From Tabrizicola sp. (GTDB taxonomy: Bacteria; Pseudomonadota; Alphaproteobacteria; Rhodobacterales; Rhodobacteraceae), in assembly GCF_016792905.1 (NCBI RefSeq), contig NZ_JAEULP010000026.1:62001-126000 (forward strand): a stretch of DNA of 64,000 nucleotides. The letters run 5' to 3'. Made by a program: the position numbers and the translations under genes. The notes under the pieces were generated by a model, which saw only the letters and a list, made by a program, of their open reading frames with translations, was not told the DNA's origin and did no database searches. This document shows, in pieces, positions 1 through 9,305 of the stretch (positions within the stretch are counted from its first letter, which is position 1; each line of letters opens with the position of its first letter).

Positions 1-28
1 CCCGCAGGGCATCTTCGGAGGCAAGTGA
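1..28 (+). CDS. livH: C-terminal end of a branched-chain amino acid ABC transporter permease (LivH type), partial
   Basis: Only the last eight codons are in the window. They read PQGIFGGK and then a TGA stop at 26-28. A C-terminus of the form R-P-x-G-[IL]-F-G is usual for LivH-type permeases, and the livM gene starts one base after the stop. Both facts support a livH-livM operon read from upstream of the window. The identification rests on this short tail and the neighbour, so it is an inference. Confidence 0.55.
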
Positions 29-29
29 C

Positions 30-1334
30 ATGGGGCCCTATCGCAATGTACTTCTCTTCGCGGGCGTCGCTGTCCTGTTCATCCTGACCGGGTTGCTGCA
101 AAGCTGGAACCTGTCGCTGAACATCCTGAACCTTGCGCTTCTGTCCTGCATCATGGCCATCGGGGTGAACATCCAATGGGGTTACGCGGGCCTGTTCTCG
201 ACCGGCATCGTCGGCTCGGTCGCGCTCGGCGGTCTGGCCGTGGCGTTGATCTCGTCAAAGCCGGTGCCGGAGGGTTGGGCCGCTGGCGGCCCTCGCATCC
301 TGGGCGCGCTCCTGTTTGCGGCTGCTGCCATCGCGCTTGCAGTCTGGCTTTACCGCCGTCTGAACGCCGGGACCAACCGCGCACTGGCGCTGGCGCTGTA
401 TCTGGTCGTTGTCTTCTTCATCTATCGAGCGATTCTTGACCCCGCCGTCGTCGCGGTCGAGGCAAACAATCCGGCCCAGGCCGGCAACATCGGCGGGCTT
501 GGTCTGAATTCGTTGCTGGCCTGGCCCGTCGGTGCGCTGATGGCCGCCGCCGCCGCCTGGGTGATCGGAAAGATCGCCCTTGGCCTGCGGGAGGACTACC
601 TGGCGATCGCCACTCTGGGCATCGCCGAAATCATCGTCACCGTCATGCGGAACGAAGACTGGCTGGCGCGCGGGGTGAAAAACCTGACGGGCCTGCCCCG
701 CCCCTGGCCGGTCCCGCGCGAAGTCGACCTGCAACTGAACCCGGCCTTCCTCGAACCCGTGCAGGCGATGGGTCTCGATCCCGTCACTGCCTCGACGATC
801 TTCGTCAAACTCCTTTACGCGACGATGTTCGGGCTGGTGCTGGTGCTTCTGGTCTGGGGCTGCGAGCGCGCGCTGAACAGCCCCTGGGGCCGCATGGTCC
901 GCGCGATCCGCGACAACGAGATTTCCTCGGCCGCAATGGGCAAGGACGTGAAGTTCCGCCACCTGCAGATCTTCATCATCGGCTCGGCGGTCGTGGGGCT
1001 GGCGGGCGCAATGATGACCTCGATGGAGGGCCAGCTGACCCCGCCGTCCTACCTGCCCCTGCGCTTCACCTTCCTGATCTGGGTGATGGTCATCGTCGGT
1101 GGGTCGGGCAACAACTGGGGGTCGATCCTGGGCGGGTTGCTGATCGGCTGGCTGTATCTCGCCGTGGAATTCCTCGGGCCGCAGATGATGGATGTCATCA
1201 CCGCCGGACTGCCCGCGGGAGACCTGAAGGACCATCTGCAGGACACCGCGGCGCAGATGCGGCTTTTGACCCTTGGCGTGGTCTTGCTTCTGGTGCTGCG
1301 CTTCGCGCCAAAGGGCCTGATCCCCGAGAAGTAG
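30..1334 (+). CDS. livM: Branched-chain amino acid ABC transporter permease (LivM type)
   Basis: Inner-membrane permease of a high-affinity branched-chain amino acid (or related amide or amino acid) importer; it pairs with LivH and two ATPases, LivG and LivF. The 434-residue product is a chain of hydrophobic segments beginning at about residues 7-25. Residues 188-205 (LREDYLAIATLGIAEII) and the region near residue 290 (GRMVRAIRDNEISSAAMGKD) are the family signatures; the second is the cytoplasmic loop that contacts the ATPase. At 434 residues it is longer than many LivM proteins because of an extra segment around residues 75-165. It starts one base after the livH stop. LivG, LivF and the binding protein are not downstream, so they must lie upstream or elsewhere. 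The true substrate cannot be read from sequence; the DMGDH-like neighbour makes an N-methylated amino acid possible. Confidence 0.9.
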   Translation: MGPYRNVLLFAGVAVLFILTGLLQSWNLSLNILNLALLSCIMAIGVNIQWGYAGLFSTGIVGSVALGGLAVALISSKPVPEGWAAGGPRILGALLFAAAAIALAVWLYRRLNAGTNRALALALYLVVVFFIYRAILDPAVVAVEANNPAQAGNIGGLGLNSLLAWPVGALMAAAAAWVIGKIALGLREDYLAIATLGIAEIIVTVMRNEDWLARGVKNLTGLPRPWPVPREVDLQLNPAFLEPVQAMGLDPVTASTIFVKLLYATMFGLVLVLLVWGCERALNSPWGRMVRAIRDNEISSAAMGKDVKFRHLQIFIIGSAVVGLAGAMMTSMEGQLTPPSYLPLRFTFLIWVMVIVGGSGNNWGSILGGLLIGWLYLAVEFLGPQMMDVITAGLPAGDLKDHLQDTAAQMRLLTLGVVLLLVLRFAPKGLIPEK

Positions 1335-1365
1335 CCCCCTACCGGCCTGGCGTCACTGTCTGGGC

Positions 1366-1382
1366 GCGACATTCTTTGTCGC
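1366..1382 (+). terminator. Small stem-loop after livM (weak terminator candidate)
   Basis: A six-base stem (GCGACA / TGTCGC) with a five-base loop lies 32 bases after the livM stop and 70 bases before the next start codon. It has no clear T-run behind it, so termination is uncertain. It could also be an mRNA processing or stability hairpin. Confidence 0.3.
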
Positions 1383-1451
1383 AAATTCTCATGCCTTCCC
1401 GGCCCTGCCCCGGCATGGTGCATCGAAACCGGACAAGGCGGAGAGACTGCA

Positions 1452-3872
1452 ATGAAGACCCATGCGCGCGTGGTGGTGATCGGCGGCGGCGTTGTCGGCT
1501 GCTCGGTCCTGTATCACCTGACCAAGCTCGGCTGGTCCGATGTCATGCTGATCGAGCGGTCCGAGCTGACCTCCGGCTCAACCTGGCACGCGGCGGGCGG
1601 GTTCCATACGATCAACGGCGACACCAACATGGCGGCGCTGCAGGGCTACACCATCCGGCTTTACAAGGAGCTTGAGGCGATCACCGGCATGTCCTGTGGC
1701 CTCCACCATGTCGGCGGGGTGACGCTGGCCGACAACGAGGCCCGGTTCGAGATGCTGAAGGCCGAGCGCGCCAAGCATCGCTACATGGGGCTCGACACCG
1801 AAATCCTGTCGCCCGCCGAAATCTCCAAACTGACCGACGGGCTGGTGAATGTGGACGGAATCCTCGGCGGGCTTTACGACCCGCTCGACGGCCACCTCGA
1901 CCCTTCGGGCACCACCCATGCCTATGCCAAGGCCGCGCGCATGGGCGGGGCCGAGATCGTCCTGCACAACCGGGTGCTGGAGACCAACCCGACCAAGGAC
2001 GGCTGGGAAGTCGTGACCGAGAAGGGCACGGTCCATTGCGAGCATCTGGTGAACGCTGGCGGCCTCTGGGCCCGGGAAATCGGGGCAATGGCGGGTGTCT
2101 ACCTGCCGCTCCTGCCGATGGCGCACCAGTATCTGGTGACGGACGACATCCCGGAAATCATGGACATCCTGAAGTCGGGCCGCGAGTTCCCGCATGTCAT
2201 GGACCCCGGCGGCGAAAGCTATCTGCGCCAGGAAGGCCGGGGCCTCTGCATCGGCTTCTACGAAAAACCCTGCGAACCCTGGTCGGTGGACGGCACGCCC
2301 TGGGATTTCGGGCATGAGCTGCTGAACGAGCAGTTCGACAAGATCGAGGACAGCGTGAACTTCGCCTACCGCCGCTTCCCGGTTCTGGAACGCTCAGGCG
2401 TCAAGCGGGTGATCCACGGACCCTTTACCTTTGCCCCCGACGGCAACCCGCTGATCGGGCCGGTTCCGGGGCTGAAAAACTACTGGTCGGCCTGCGCGGT
2501 CATGGCAGGCTTTTCTCAGGGCGGCGGCATGGGCCTTTCGCTGGCGCAATGGATGATCCACGGCGAGGTCGAGCGCGACCCGCGCGGATTTGACGTTGCG
2601 CGGTTCGGGACCTGGACCTCGCCGGGCTATACTGTTCCGAAGGTCATCGAAAACTACCAGATGCGCTTCTCCGTCTCCTACCCGAACGAGGAACGCCCCG
2701 CCGCCCGTCCCTTCCGCACCACGCCGATGTATCAGGTGTTTGACGAGATGAACGCAGTGTGGGGCCAGCAGTATGGGCTGGAGGTGGTGAACTACCACGC
2801 CCTGCCCGGCGAGCCGCGCCATGAGACGCCCACCTTCAAGCGCTCCAATGCCTGGGAGGCGACGCGACAAGAGGTGATGGCCGTGCGCGAAGACGTCGGC
2901 ATCAACGAGGTGCAGAATTTCGGCAAGTATCTGGTCAAGGGCGCAGGCGCCCGCGACTGGCTCGACCGGATCATGGCCGGACGCATCCCGAAACCGGGGC
3001 GGCTGTCGCTGACCCCGATGTTGGCGGAATCGGGCAAGATCATCGGCGATTTCACCGTGTCCTGCCTAGGCGAGACCGAATTCCAGCTGACCGCCAGCTA
3101 CGGCGCGCAGGGCTGGCATCAGCGCTGGTTCGAACAACATGAGGAACCCGGCGTAACCGTCGAGAATGTCTCGGACTCCCGTTCCGGATTCCAGATCGCA
3201 GGACCGAAAGCGCGCGAGCTTTTGGCCCGCGTCACCCGGTCGGATGTCAGCGCCGGTGCGTTCAGGTTCATGGACGTGAAGCGCATGACCGTGGGCATGG
3301 CCAACTGCATCGTCCAGCGCGTCAGCTACACCGCCGACCTTGGCTACGAAATCTACACCGATCACATGTCGGTCCGTCACCTGTGGGATGTGCTGTCGGC
3401 GGCGGGCAAGGATCTGGGCCTGCGTCCCTTCGGGATGCGGGCGATGATGTCGCTGCGGTTGGACAAGTGGTTCGGCAGTTGGGGCCGCGAGTTCAGCCCG
3501 GACTACACCCCGGCCGAAACGGGCCTTGACCGCTTCATCGCCTGGAACAAGCCCGCCGACTGGATCGGCAAGGCCGCAGCGCTGAAGGAAAAGGCGGAAG
3601 GGCCGAAGCGCAGGCTGGTGCCGATCGTGGTCGACGCCAGTGACGCCGATGTCGTCGCCTGGGAGCCGATCTGGCTGGATGGCGCGGTCGTGGGCTGGTG
3701 CACCTCGGGCGGGTTCAGCCACTGGACCGGCAAGTCGGTGGCCCAGGGTTTCATCCCGGCAGACCGCGTGGTGGACGGGCTGGAACTCGAGGTCGAAATC
3801 CTCGGCGAACGCCGTCCGGCGCGCGTCCATCTGGCCCCGTTGTGGGATGACGACGGGCGGATGCGCGCCTGA
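1452..3872 (+). CDS. FAD-dependent dimethylglycine/sarcosine dehydrogenase-like protein (DAO + GcvT domains)
   Basis: A two-domain flavoprotein of 806 residues. Residues 5-370 form a DAO-type FAD domain with the dinucleotide motif VVVIGGGVVG at about residues 7-16 and the STWHAAGG signature near residue 45, where this family often carries its flavin-linking region. A central FAO_M-like stretch follows, then a folate-binding GcvT domain (about 430-700) and its C-terminal barrel (about 710-800). Relatives oxidatively demethylate dimethylglycine or sarcosine and pass the one-carbon unit to tetrahydrofolate. Length and order match that family. The exact substrate is not determined, because the family also contains enzymes for other N-methyl compounds. 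It lies 117 bases after livM, which may deliver its substrate, and 44 bases before the MocA-like gene. Confidence 0.88.
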   Translation: MKTHARVVVIGGGVVGCSVLYHLTKLGWSDVMLIERSELTSGSTWHAAGGFHTINGDTNMAALQGYTIRLYKELEAITGMSCGLHHVGGVTLADNEARFEMLKAERAKHRYMGLDTEILSPAEISKLTDGLVNVDGILGGLYDPLDGHLDPSGTTHAYAKAARMGGAEIVLHNRVLETNPTKDGWEVVTEKGTVHCEHLVNAGGLWAREIGAMAGVYLPLLPMAHQYLVTDDIPEIMDILKSGREFPHVMDPGGESYLRQEGRGLCIGFYEKPCEPWSVDGTPWDFGHELLNEQFDKIEDSVNFAYRRFPVLERSGVKRVIHGPFTFAPDGNPLIGPVPGLKNYWSACAVMAGFSQGGGMGLSLAQWMIHGEVERDPRGFDVARFGTWTSPGYTVPKVIENYQMRFSVSYPNEERPAARPFRTTPMYQVFDEMNAVWGQQYGLEVVNYHALPGEPRHETPTFKRSNAWEATRQEVMAVREDVGINEVQNFGKYLVKGAGARDWLDRIMAGRIPKPGRLSLTPMLAESGKIIGDFTVSCLGETEFQLTASYGAQGWHQRWFEQHEEPGVTVENVSDSRSGFQIAGPKARELLARVTRSDVSAGAFRFMDVKRMTVGMANCIVQRVSYTADLGYEIYTDHMSVRHLWDVLSAAGKDLGLRPFGMRAMMSLRLDKWFGSWGREFSPDYTPAETGLDRFIAWNKPADWIGKAAALKEKAEGPKRRLVPIVVDASDADVVAWEPIWLDGAVVGWCTSGGFSHWTGKSVAQGFIPADRVVDGLELEVEILGERRPARVHLAPLWDDDGRMRA

Positions 3873-3881
3873 CGGATCGCT

Positions 3882-3899
3882 TGACAGGTTGCCCTGTCA
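3882..3899 (+). terminator. Perfect 7-bp hairpin between DMGDH-like gene and mocA-like gene
   Basis: TGACAGG and CCTGTCA pair around a four-base loop, nine bases after the DMGDH-like stop. There is no T-run. It may attenuate or process the transcript between the two genes rather than end it. Confidence 0.3.
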
Positions 3900-3916
3900 G
3901 GCGGAGCATTTGTGTC

Positions 3917-4537
3917 ATGCGCCCGGCTGTGCACATCCTTGTCCTTGCCGCAGGCGCGTCTTCGCGCATGCGGGGACGCGACAAGCTTTTACAGCGGGTC
4001 CGGGGCAAGCCGCTCTTGCGCATGGTGGCGGATGTCGCCCTTGCCACTGGCGCGCCGGTCTATGTCACGCTGCCCCCGGCCTCCGACGCGCGTCGCATGA
4101 CACTCGCGGACTCTGCGGCCCGGATCGTCGATGTCCCGGATGCGGCACTGGGCATGTCGCGCTCCGTCGCGCGCGCGCTTTCGGCGGTCAGCGCGGGGGC
4201 ACCGGGGGCGGAGGATGGCGTGATGATCCTTCCCGCGGACATGCCGGGCTTTTCCAGCAAGGCCCTGGCAGACCTCATCTCACGGTTCCGGGCCGAGCCG
4301 GACCTGATCTGGCGTGGCGGAACGACCGATGGTGCACCAGGACACCCCAGCATCTTTCCGCGTGATCTCTGGGACGAACTTCAGGCCGTGACCGGCGACG
4401 AAGGCGGCCGGTCTGTCCTGCAGCGACACAAGGACCGCGTCCGGCTGGTGCCGCTCCCCGGCCGGATGGCCGTGCTCGATCTCGACACGCCGGAAGACTG
4501 GGCGGCCTTCCTGGGCCGCCCTGCCCGGTCAGCCTGA
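3917..4537 (+). CDS. MobA/MocA-like nucleotidyltransferase
   Basis: A 206-residue GT-A-fold NTP transferase. The N-terminus HILVLAAGASSRMRG followed by DKLL is the nucleotide-binding signature of MobA and MocA (xdhC-associated) enzymes, which add CMP or GMP to molybdopterin. ILPADMPG near residue 100 is the metal-binding aspartate motif, and GHPSIFPRDLW is typical of the MocA branch. I chose the ATG at 3917 because an upstream ATG at 3881 would add twelve residues ahead of the first beta-strand and would begin inside the preceding hairpin. No molybdenum hydroxylase is adjacent. MoxR- and CoxE-like genes 16-20 kb away belong to families that can serve such enzymes. The stop overlaps the end of the convergent RTX gene by nine bases. 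Confidence 0.8.
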   Translation: MRPAVHILVLAAGASSRMRGRDKLLQRVRGKPLLRMVADVALATGAPVYVTLPPASDARRMTLADSAARIVDVPDAALGMSRSVARALSAVSAGAPGAEDGVMILPADMPGFSSKALADLISRFRAEPDLIWRGGTTDGAPGHPSIFPRDLWDELQAVTGDEGGRSVLQRHKDRVRLVPLPGRMAVLDLDTPEDWAAFLGRPARSA

Positions 4538-7500
4538 CACCAGAACCCGCGCTTCGTGCGCCTTGAGCGACAGGCGCGCCGACGGGAAGCAGGTGGCATC
4601 GCTGGCAAGCTCGGGGAACAACTCCAGCACCTCGTTGCGCGCCACCTCTTCAAGGGCAGAGAGTGTCCGCTCGGCCGGCTGGAAGCTTTCCGTCCAGATC
4701 CCGTCCGAGCGCACGATCTCATGCCGGTCGAAGAGGATGTGAACATAGGTCACGCCCTCGACCGGCAGCGCCCGCGTCACTTCGGCCAAGCCGGTCAGGT
4801 GCTTCGCGGGCACCAGCACTTCGCATTCGCCGAAGAACATCTCGGCCCGCGCCCCCTCGATCAGAACCCGGTGCTGCGGCGAAACCAACATCGTCCGCTC
4901 CGGCCCGATACCCGCCAGCGCCCCGGCGGCAATCCGCACCGGCTGCAGTTCGGGCCGGGCCTGAAGCTCGGCGAAGGACAGCTTGCGCTGGCCGACCCAG
5001 CGCAGGGGTTGCAGCCCGCTGTCGCGCGTCACCACCAGATCGCCCGGCACCAGAGCCTCGACCGCAACAGCGCCCCGGTCCGTCAGAATCTGTGTGCCCG
5101 CCGTGAAGCAGACGATGTCCAGGTGCTCGATGTCGGTGAAGGTCAGCGTGCCGATGACGCCACCCAAAGCGTCGAAGAAGGTGATCGTGCCGTTTTCGTG
5201 GTCCGCCGACGTGTAGGCGATGTCGATCTGATCCCAGCCCATGCCGGTGATGTTGACGGTCAGCGTGTCGTTGTCGTTCGGGCCACCACCGCCGTCGACC
5301 GACTCGTTCAGGAGCACGTCGTTCAGGGTTGCGGTGCCCATAAGCGACTCAGGGCCAGGACCGACATAGTTGACGTATATATGGTCCCGATCATCGCCGC
5401 CGAAGACCGTGTCGGTCCCCTCGCCGCCATAAAGGACGTCATTTCCGGCGTCGCCGAAGACCGTGTCGGTCCCCTCGCCGCCATAGAGGACGTCATTTCC
5501 GGCGTCGCCGAAAACCCTGTCGTTCCCGAGGTCGCCGCTGACCGTGTCGGCATCGTTCCCACCGTAAAGCGTGTCACCGCCGCCAAGACCCGAGATGCTG
5601 TCACGGCCGAGACCGCCATAGATGATGTTGGTATAGGCATCATTCGGATCGGTGCTTGATCCGTCAAAACCCACCAGCGTGTCGTTGAAATTCGAGCCGA
5701 TGATCCCGTCGGTCCCCGCGGCGCTGTCGCCGGTGGCGAAGCCCCCGCTGAAAGCTCCCGTCGCAAGGTTGACCGACACTGCGGCGTTCGAGTCGCTGTA
5801 GTCAGCGAAATCGAGGCCCTGGCCACCGTTCATGGCGTCGGCACCGGCGCCGCCGCGCATGGTGTCGTCACCGGTGCCACCGTTCAGAGTGTCGTTTCCG
5901 GCGCCGCCGTCAAGGACATCATTGCCGGCGTCGCCGTTAAGCACGTCGGCGCCATCGCCGCCAAACAGGGTGTCGAGACCGTCGTTGCCGTAGATCAGGT
6001 CGGCGTCATTGCCACCATAGACCGCGTCGTTGTCAGCGCCGCCATAAAGCGTGTCGGCGCCGAGATCGCCGTAGAGGGTATCATTTCCGGCATCAGAGTA
6101 GACCAGGTCGGCGTCATTGCCACCACTGACAAGGTCGGCACCGTTACCCCCGAAGATCGTATCGTTGCCAAGGTCGCCGCTGAGCGTATCGAGACCGTCG
6201 TTGCCATAGATCACGTCGGCGTCGTTGCCGCCATAGGCCGCATCGTTGTCGGCACCGCCATAGAGCGTGTCGGCCCCGACATCGCCGTAGAGCGTGTCAT
6301 TTCCTGCGTCTCCGGAAACGGTATCGGCATCATTGCCGCCGTAGAGCAGATCGCCGTCGTTTCCGCCAACAAGCGAGTCAGCTCCGATATCGCCGTAAAG
6401 CGTGTCGCTGCCGTTGTCGCCGTACAGCCGATCGGCATCGTTGCCGCCGTAGAGCAGATCGGCGTCATTGCCGCCGTAAAGTGTATCGTTCCCGACATCG
6501 CCATAGAGTGTGTCGGATCCGTCCATGCCCGCGACGGAGTCGTTTCCGGCCCCGCCGTACAGGATGTTACCGTCCGCACTGCCGATGATGGTGTCCGCAG
6601 CGGTGCCGCCGATAGCACCCTCGATCCCGATGACAGTATCGGTTCCTTCCCCGGTGACTGTCGTCGCGCCGAGGTTGACGACCACCGAGGTCGCGACGCC
6701 AACATAACTGACGAAATCGAAACCGTCATTGCCATGGATGATGTCGTTGCCAAGGCCGCCAAAGAGCGTGTCGTTCCCCGCATCGCCGTAAAGCGTGTCG
6801 TTGCCGAGGTCGCCGAAGACCAGGTCGCCGTCATTGCCGCCGTAGACCAGATCGGCGTCGTTCCCGCCGTAAAGCGTGTCGGCGCCTACGCCACCGTAGA
6901 CAATGTCGTTGCCGACATCGCCGAACAACGCGTCGACACCGTCGTTGCCGGACAGGGTGTCATCGCCGATACCGCCATACAGCGTGTCATTGCCGGCGTC
7001 GCCGGCCAGCGCGTCCGCATCGTTGCCGCCAAAGATCAGATCATTGTCGTCACCGCCAGAGAGACTGTCGTTCCCGACGTCACCGTACAGCGTGTCGTTC
7101 CCGGCCTCGCCGAAAACCGAATCGACGCCATCGTTGCCGTAGAGCAGGTCGCCGTCATTGCCGCCGTAGAGCAGGTCGGTGTCGGCCCCGCCATAGAGCG
7201 TGTCAGCGCCAAGATCGCCGTAGAGCGTATCGTTCCCGGCATCGCCAGAAAGCGAATCGCCATCGTTGCCGCCGTACAGCAGATCGGAATTGGTGCCGCC
7301 GAAAAGCCGGTCTATGCCGTCGCCGCCATAGAGCGCGTCATCCCCCGCGTCGCCGTAAACGGTGTCGTTCCCGGCATCGCCGTAAAGGGTATCAACACCA
7401 TCGTTGCCTGAGAGCAAGTCGCCGTCATTGCCGCCATAGACCAGATCTGCGTCGTTGCCGCCGTAGATCCTGTCGATGCCGACGCCGCCGATCAGCGTGT

Positions 7501-8011
7501 CGTTTCCGAGACCGCCGTTCAGGGAATCTGCGCCGGCACCGCCATCGAGAACGTTTGCGGCATTGTCCCCGGTGATGCTGTCGTCTCCGGACCCGCCAAT
7601 GACGCCTTCGACCTCGAAAATGTCCTCGGTGCCATCTGAACTCGCGCTGTTCGTGCTCAAATTGACGGTCACGCCCGTGGCAAGGCCTGAATAGCTGACA
7701 TAGTCAAAATCGGCGCCGCCATACAGGACGTCGTCGCCCGTACCGCCGGAACTGCCGCCGAACAGGGTGTCGTTCCCCGCGCCCCCGTAAAGAGAATCCG
7801 CATTCAGACCGCCGTAAAGCTGGTCGTTTCCAGTGCCGCCAAAGACATTGTCCCGTCCGTCGCCGCCGTAGACTGTGTCGTTGTCGATGCCAGAATAGAT
7901 GGTGTCGTTCCCGGCCAGCCCCGAGATCAGGTCCGCCCCATCTGACCCATAGGTCGTTGGCGTGCCCGGTTGAATTAGCTCGCCGCCGCTGGTGCCTGTT
8001 ACTGTCGCCAT
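4529..8011 (-). CDS. Giant RTX (calcium-binding nonapeptide repeat) protein with C-terminal Hint domain
   Basis: A 1160-residue acidic protein. From about residue 20 to 900 it is an almost unbroken run of GGxGxDxLx nonapeptides that fold into Ca2+-loaded beta-rolls. Three short beta segments of the type FDYVSYSG-x-VTVNL interrupt the run near residues 95, 445 and 785. After the last repeats, the sequence from CFTAGTQILTDRGAV to the end (last 193 residues) is a Hint_2 domain with Cys at its first position and SPQHRVL as the conserved His block. Such proteins normally leave by type I secretion, and no ABC exporter or membrane-fusion protein is in the window. I chose the ATG at 8011; a GTG at 8038 would add nine residues. 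Its role (surface layer, adhesin or matrix protein) cannot be told from sequence. Confidence 0.85.
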   Translation of the reverse strand: MATVTGTSGGELIQPGTPTTYGSDGADLISGLAGNDTIYSGIDNDTVYGGDGRDNVFGGTGNDQLYGGLNADSLYGGAGNDTLFGGSSGGTGDDVLYGGADFDYVSYSGLATGVTVNLSTNSASSDGTEDIFEVEGVIGGSGDDSITGDNAANVLDGGAGADSLNGGLGNDTLIGGVGIDRIYGGNDADLVYGGNDGDLLSGNDGVDTLYGDAGNDTVYGDAGDDALYGGDGIDRLFGGTNSDLLYGGNDGDSLSGDAGNDTLYGDLGADTLYGGADTDLLYGGNDGDLLYGNDGVDSVFGEAGNDTLYGDVGNDSLSGGDDNDLIFGGNDADALAGDAGNDTLYGGIGDDTLSGNDGVDALFGDVGNDIVYGGVGADTLYGGNDADLVYGGNDGDLVFGDLGNDTLYGDAGNDTLFGGLGNDIIHGNDGFDFVSYVGVATSVVVNLGATTVTGEGTDTVIGIEGAIGGTAADTIIGSADGNILYGGAGNDSVAGMDGSDTLYGDVGNDTLYGGNDADLLYGGNDADRLYGDNGSDTLYGDIGADSLVGGNDGDLLYGGNDADTVSGDAGNDTLYGDVGADTLYGGADNDAAYGGNDADVIYGNDGLDTLSGDLGNDTIFGGNGADLVSGGNDADLVYSDAGNDTLYGDLGADTLYGGADNDAVYGGNDADLIYGNDGLDTLFGGDGADVLNGDAGNDVLDGGAGNDTLNGGTGDDTMRGGAGADAMNGGQGLDFADYSDSNAAVSVNLATGAFSGGFATGDSAAGTDGIIGSNFNDTLVGFDGSSTDPNDAYTNIIYGGLGRDSISGLGGGDTLYGGNDADTVSGDLGNDRVFGDAGNDVLYGGEGTDTVFGDAGNDVLYGGEGTDTVFGGDDRDHIYVNYVGPGPESLMGTATLNDVLLNESVDGGGGPNDNDTLTVNITGMGWDQIDIAYTSADHENGTITFFDALGGVIGTLTFTDIEHLDIVCFTAGTQILTDRGAVAVEALVPGDLVVTRDSGLQPLRWVGQRKLSFAELQARPELQPVRIAAGALAGIGPERTMLVSPQHRVLIEGARAEMFFGECEVLVPAKHLTGLAEVTRALPVEGVTYVHILFDRHEIVRSDGIWTESFQPAERTLSALEEVARNEVLELFPELASDATCFPSARLSLKAHEARVLVSG
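5402..5509 (-). repeat. Near-identical 54-bp tandem duplication inside the RTX gene
   Basis: Two adjacent 54-bp units differ at very few positions. Each encodes two nonapeptides (GEGTDTVFG and DAGNDVLYG). The other repeats of the gene vary much more in sequence, so this pair looks like a recent in-frame duplication. Confidence 0.75.
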
Positions 8012-8196
8012 CGTCTTCTGCCCCTGCTTCACCGCCACTCGGTAGTCAGCTTCCGTGTCGCGGCCATGACCGAACCCGGAAACCTTTGCGCCATTATGAT
8101 GACGTCGCTACCAAACTTGCCGACACGCTTCTGCCGACCGACTTCCCAGTAACCCTATTGCACAATCCGTTAACAAAATCGTCAAGAAATTTCATC

Positions 8197-8844
8197 TCAG
8201 GCAATAGCTTCGGCCAGATGCGGCCCATCTGCAATCCGACGGGTCTGACCATATGCAGCACGGCCGGCTTCGGTCTTCAATTCAGGGAAAATCTCGAAGA
8301 TTTCCAGTCGCTGCGCGTTTCCGATCCCCTTCAGCGAGGTGTCCTCTGGGTGGAACGTCTCGGTCCAGATGCCGTTCGACAGAACCACCTCGTGCCGGTC
8401 GCACATGAAATGGACATAGGTCGTGCCGCTTGACTGAACCGTGTGCACACCTTGCGCGGCCAGGTGCTTGGCGGCGACCAGCACTTCGCGGTCGGTGTAG
8501 CGCACAGTGCTACGGGTGTTCGCCACCAGGACGCGGTGGTTCGGCGAAACCATCATGTCGCGCTCCGGGAGGCCCTTGCCGAGCGAACCCTGCTGGATGA
8601 ACACCGGCAAGAGGTGCGGTTCCGACTGAAAGTCATGCAGGAACATCTGCGTCTTGCCGACCCAGCGCACCGTCTGGATGCCGTTGTCGCGGGTGACGAC
8701 CCGATCCCCGGCCGCAATCAGCTCGACGGGCAGTTCGCCGCGCTGGGTGGTGATCAGCGTTCCCGGCGTAAAGCAGGGCGTACAGCGCGGCGCCTTCGAA
8801 GGCTCCGCATCGGGGGATGTCGTAGCAGCATCGTCAAACAGCAT
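8197..8844 (-). CDS. Free-standing Hint-domain protein
   Basis: A 215-residue protein made almost wholly of a Hint_2 domain. After about 25 acidic residues it begins CFTPGTLITTQRGELPVEL, continues with GDRVVTRDNGIQTVRWVGK, and carries SPNHRVL and a late FMCDRHEVVLSNGIWTETF block. It is clearly paralogous to the C-terminal domain of the RTX protein 185 bases downstream, with the same residue order throughout. It lacks RTX repeats and a signal peptide. A ribosome-binding AGGAAAG precedes the ATG. It may act on the RTX protein or be a relic of a split RTX-Hint protein. Hint domains in general autoprocess proteins through the first Cys; whether this one is active is not known. Confidence 0.8.
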   Translation of the reverse strand: MLFDDAATTSPDAEPSKAPRCTPCFTPGTLITTQRGELPVELIAAGDRVVTRDNGIQTVRWVGKTQMFLHDFQSEPHLLPVFIQQGSLGKGLPERDMMVSPNHRVLVANTRSTVRYTDREVLVAAKHLAAQGVHTVQSSGTTYVHFMCDRHEVVLSNGIWTETFHPEDTSLKGIGNAQRLEIFEIFPELKTEAGRAAYGQTRRIADGPHLAEAIA

Positions 8845-9305
8845 CGATCTATCACTTTCCTGCAGGCCCTCGCCCAGGCGAGGCCCTCTCTATCCTCCTT
8901 GGATAACCGGGCGGTACGTCGACTGAAAAGCAAAAAGATGTTAGGAAACAACAACAAGTCCACCACTTTTCAGCCGGTGCGTGTGTCTTGTTCGCATCGC
9001 GCGGGTCAGCATGGCAGTCCTGGCTCGGGGTTGCGGAAGGGCATCCCTGCTAACGTCTTTAGCCAACTGTAGTTTCAATCATGGCGTGTGTAACACCACT
9101 CCGATCACGTCGAGGTTATGGCCGATGCTGCGCAACCTGCTGTTGAGCACTTTTCCGCCTGCGGATTTGCCGGGCAGCGGGCGGTTCTTTGCGCAGTGTT
9201 TCCCGGCAGATTTCAAACACGGGCCCTGCCGCAGGACTGGCGCTAAATCCGCCGGGCCAATTCGGGCGAATCGAGGCATTCGCAATTCGCTGATTCGAGA
9301 AAATT
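8845..9305. other. Gene-free stretch of 461 bp between the Hint gene and tRNA-Leu
   Basis: I see no convincing coding region here. It should hold the promoter of the Hint gene, which reads to the left, and the 3' trailer of tRNA-Leu. A 7-bp inverted repeat (CCTCGCC / GGCGAGG, 8868-8883) lies in the 5' leader of the Hint gene. It is richer in A and T between 8925 and 8975 than its surroundings. Confidence 0.5.

Noticed and set aside
5400-8000. Regular repeats that could be taken for a CRISPR array
   Set aside because: They are protein-coding nonapeptide repeats of the RTX gene, with 27- or 54-bp periods and no fixed spacer and repeat pattern.
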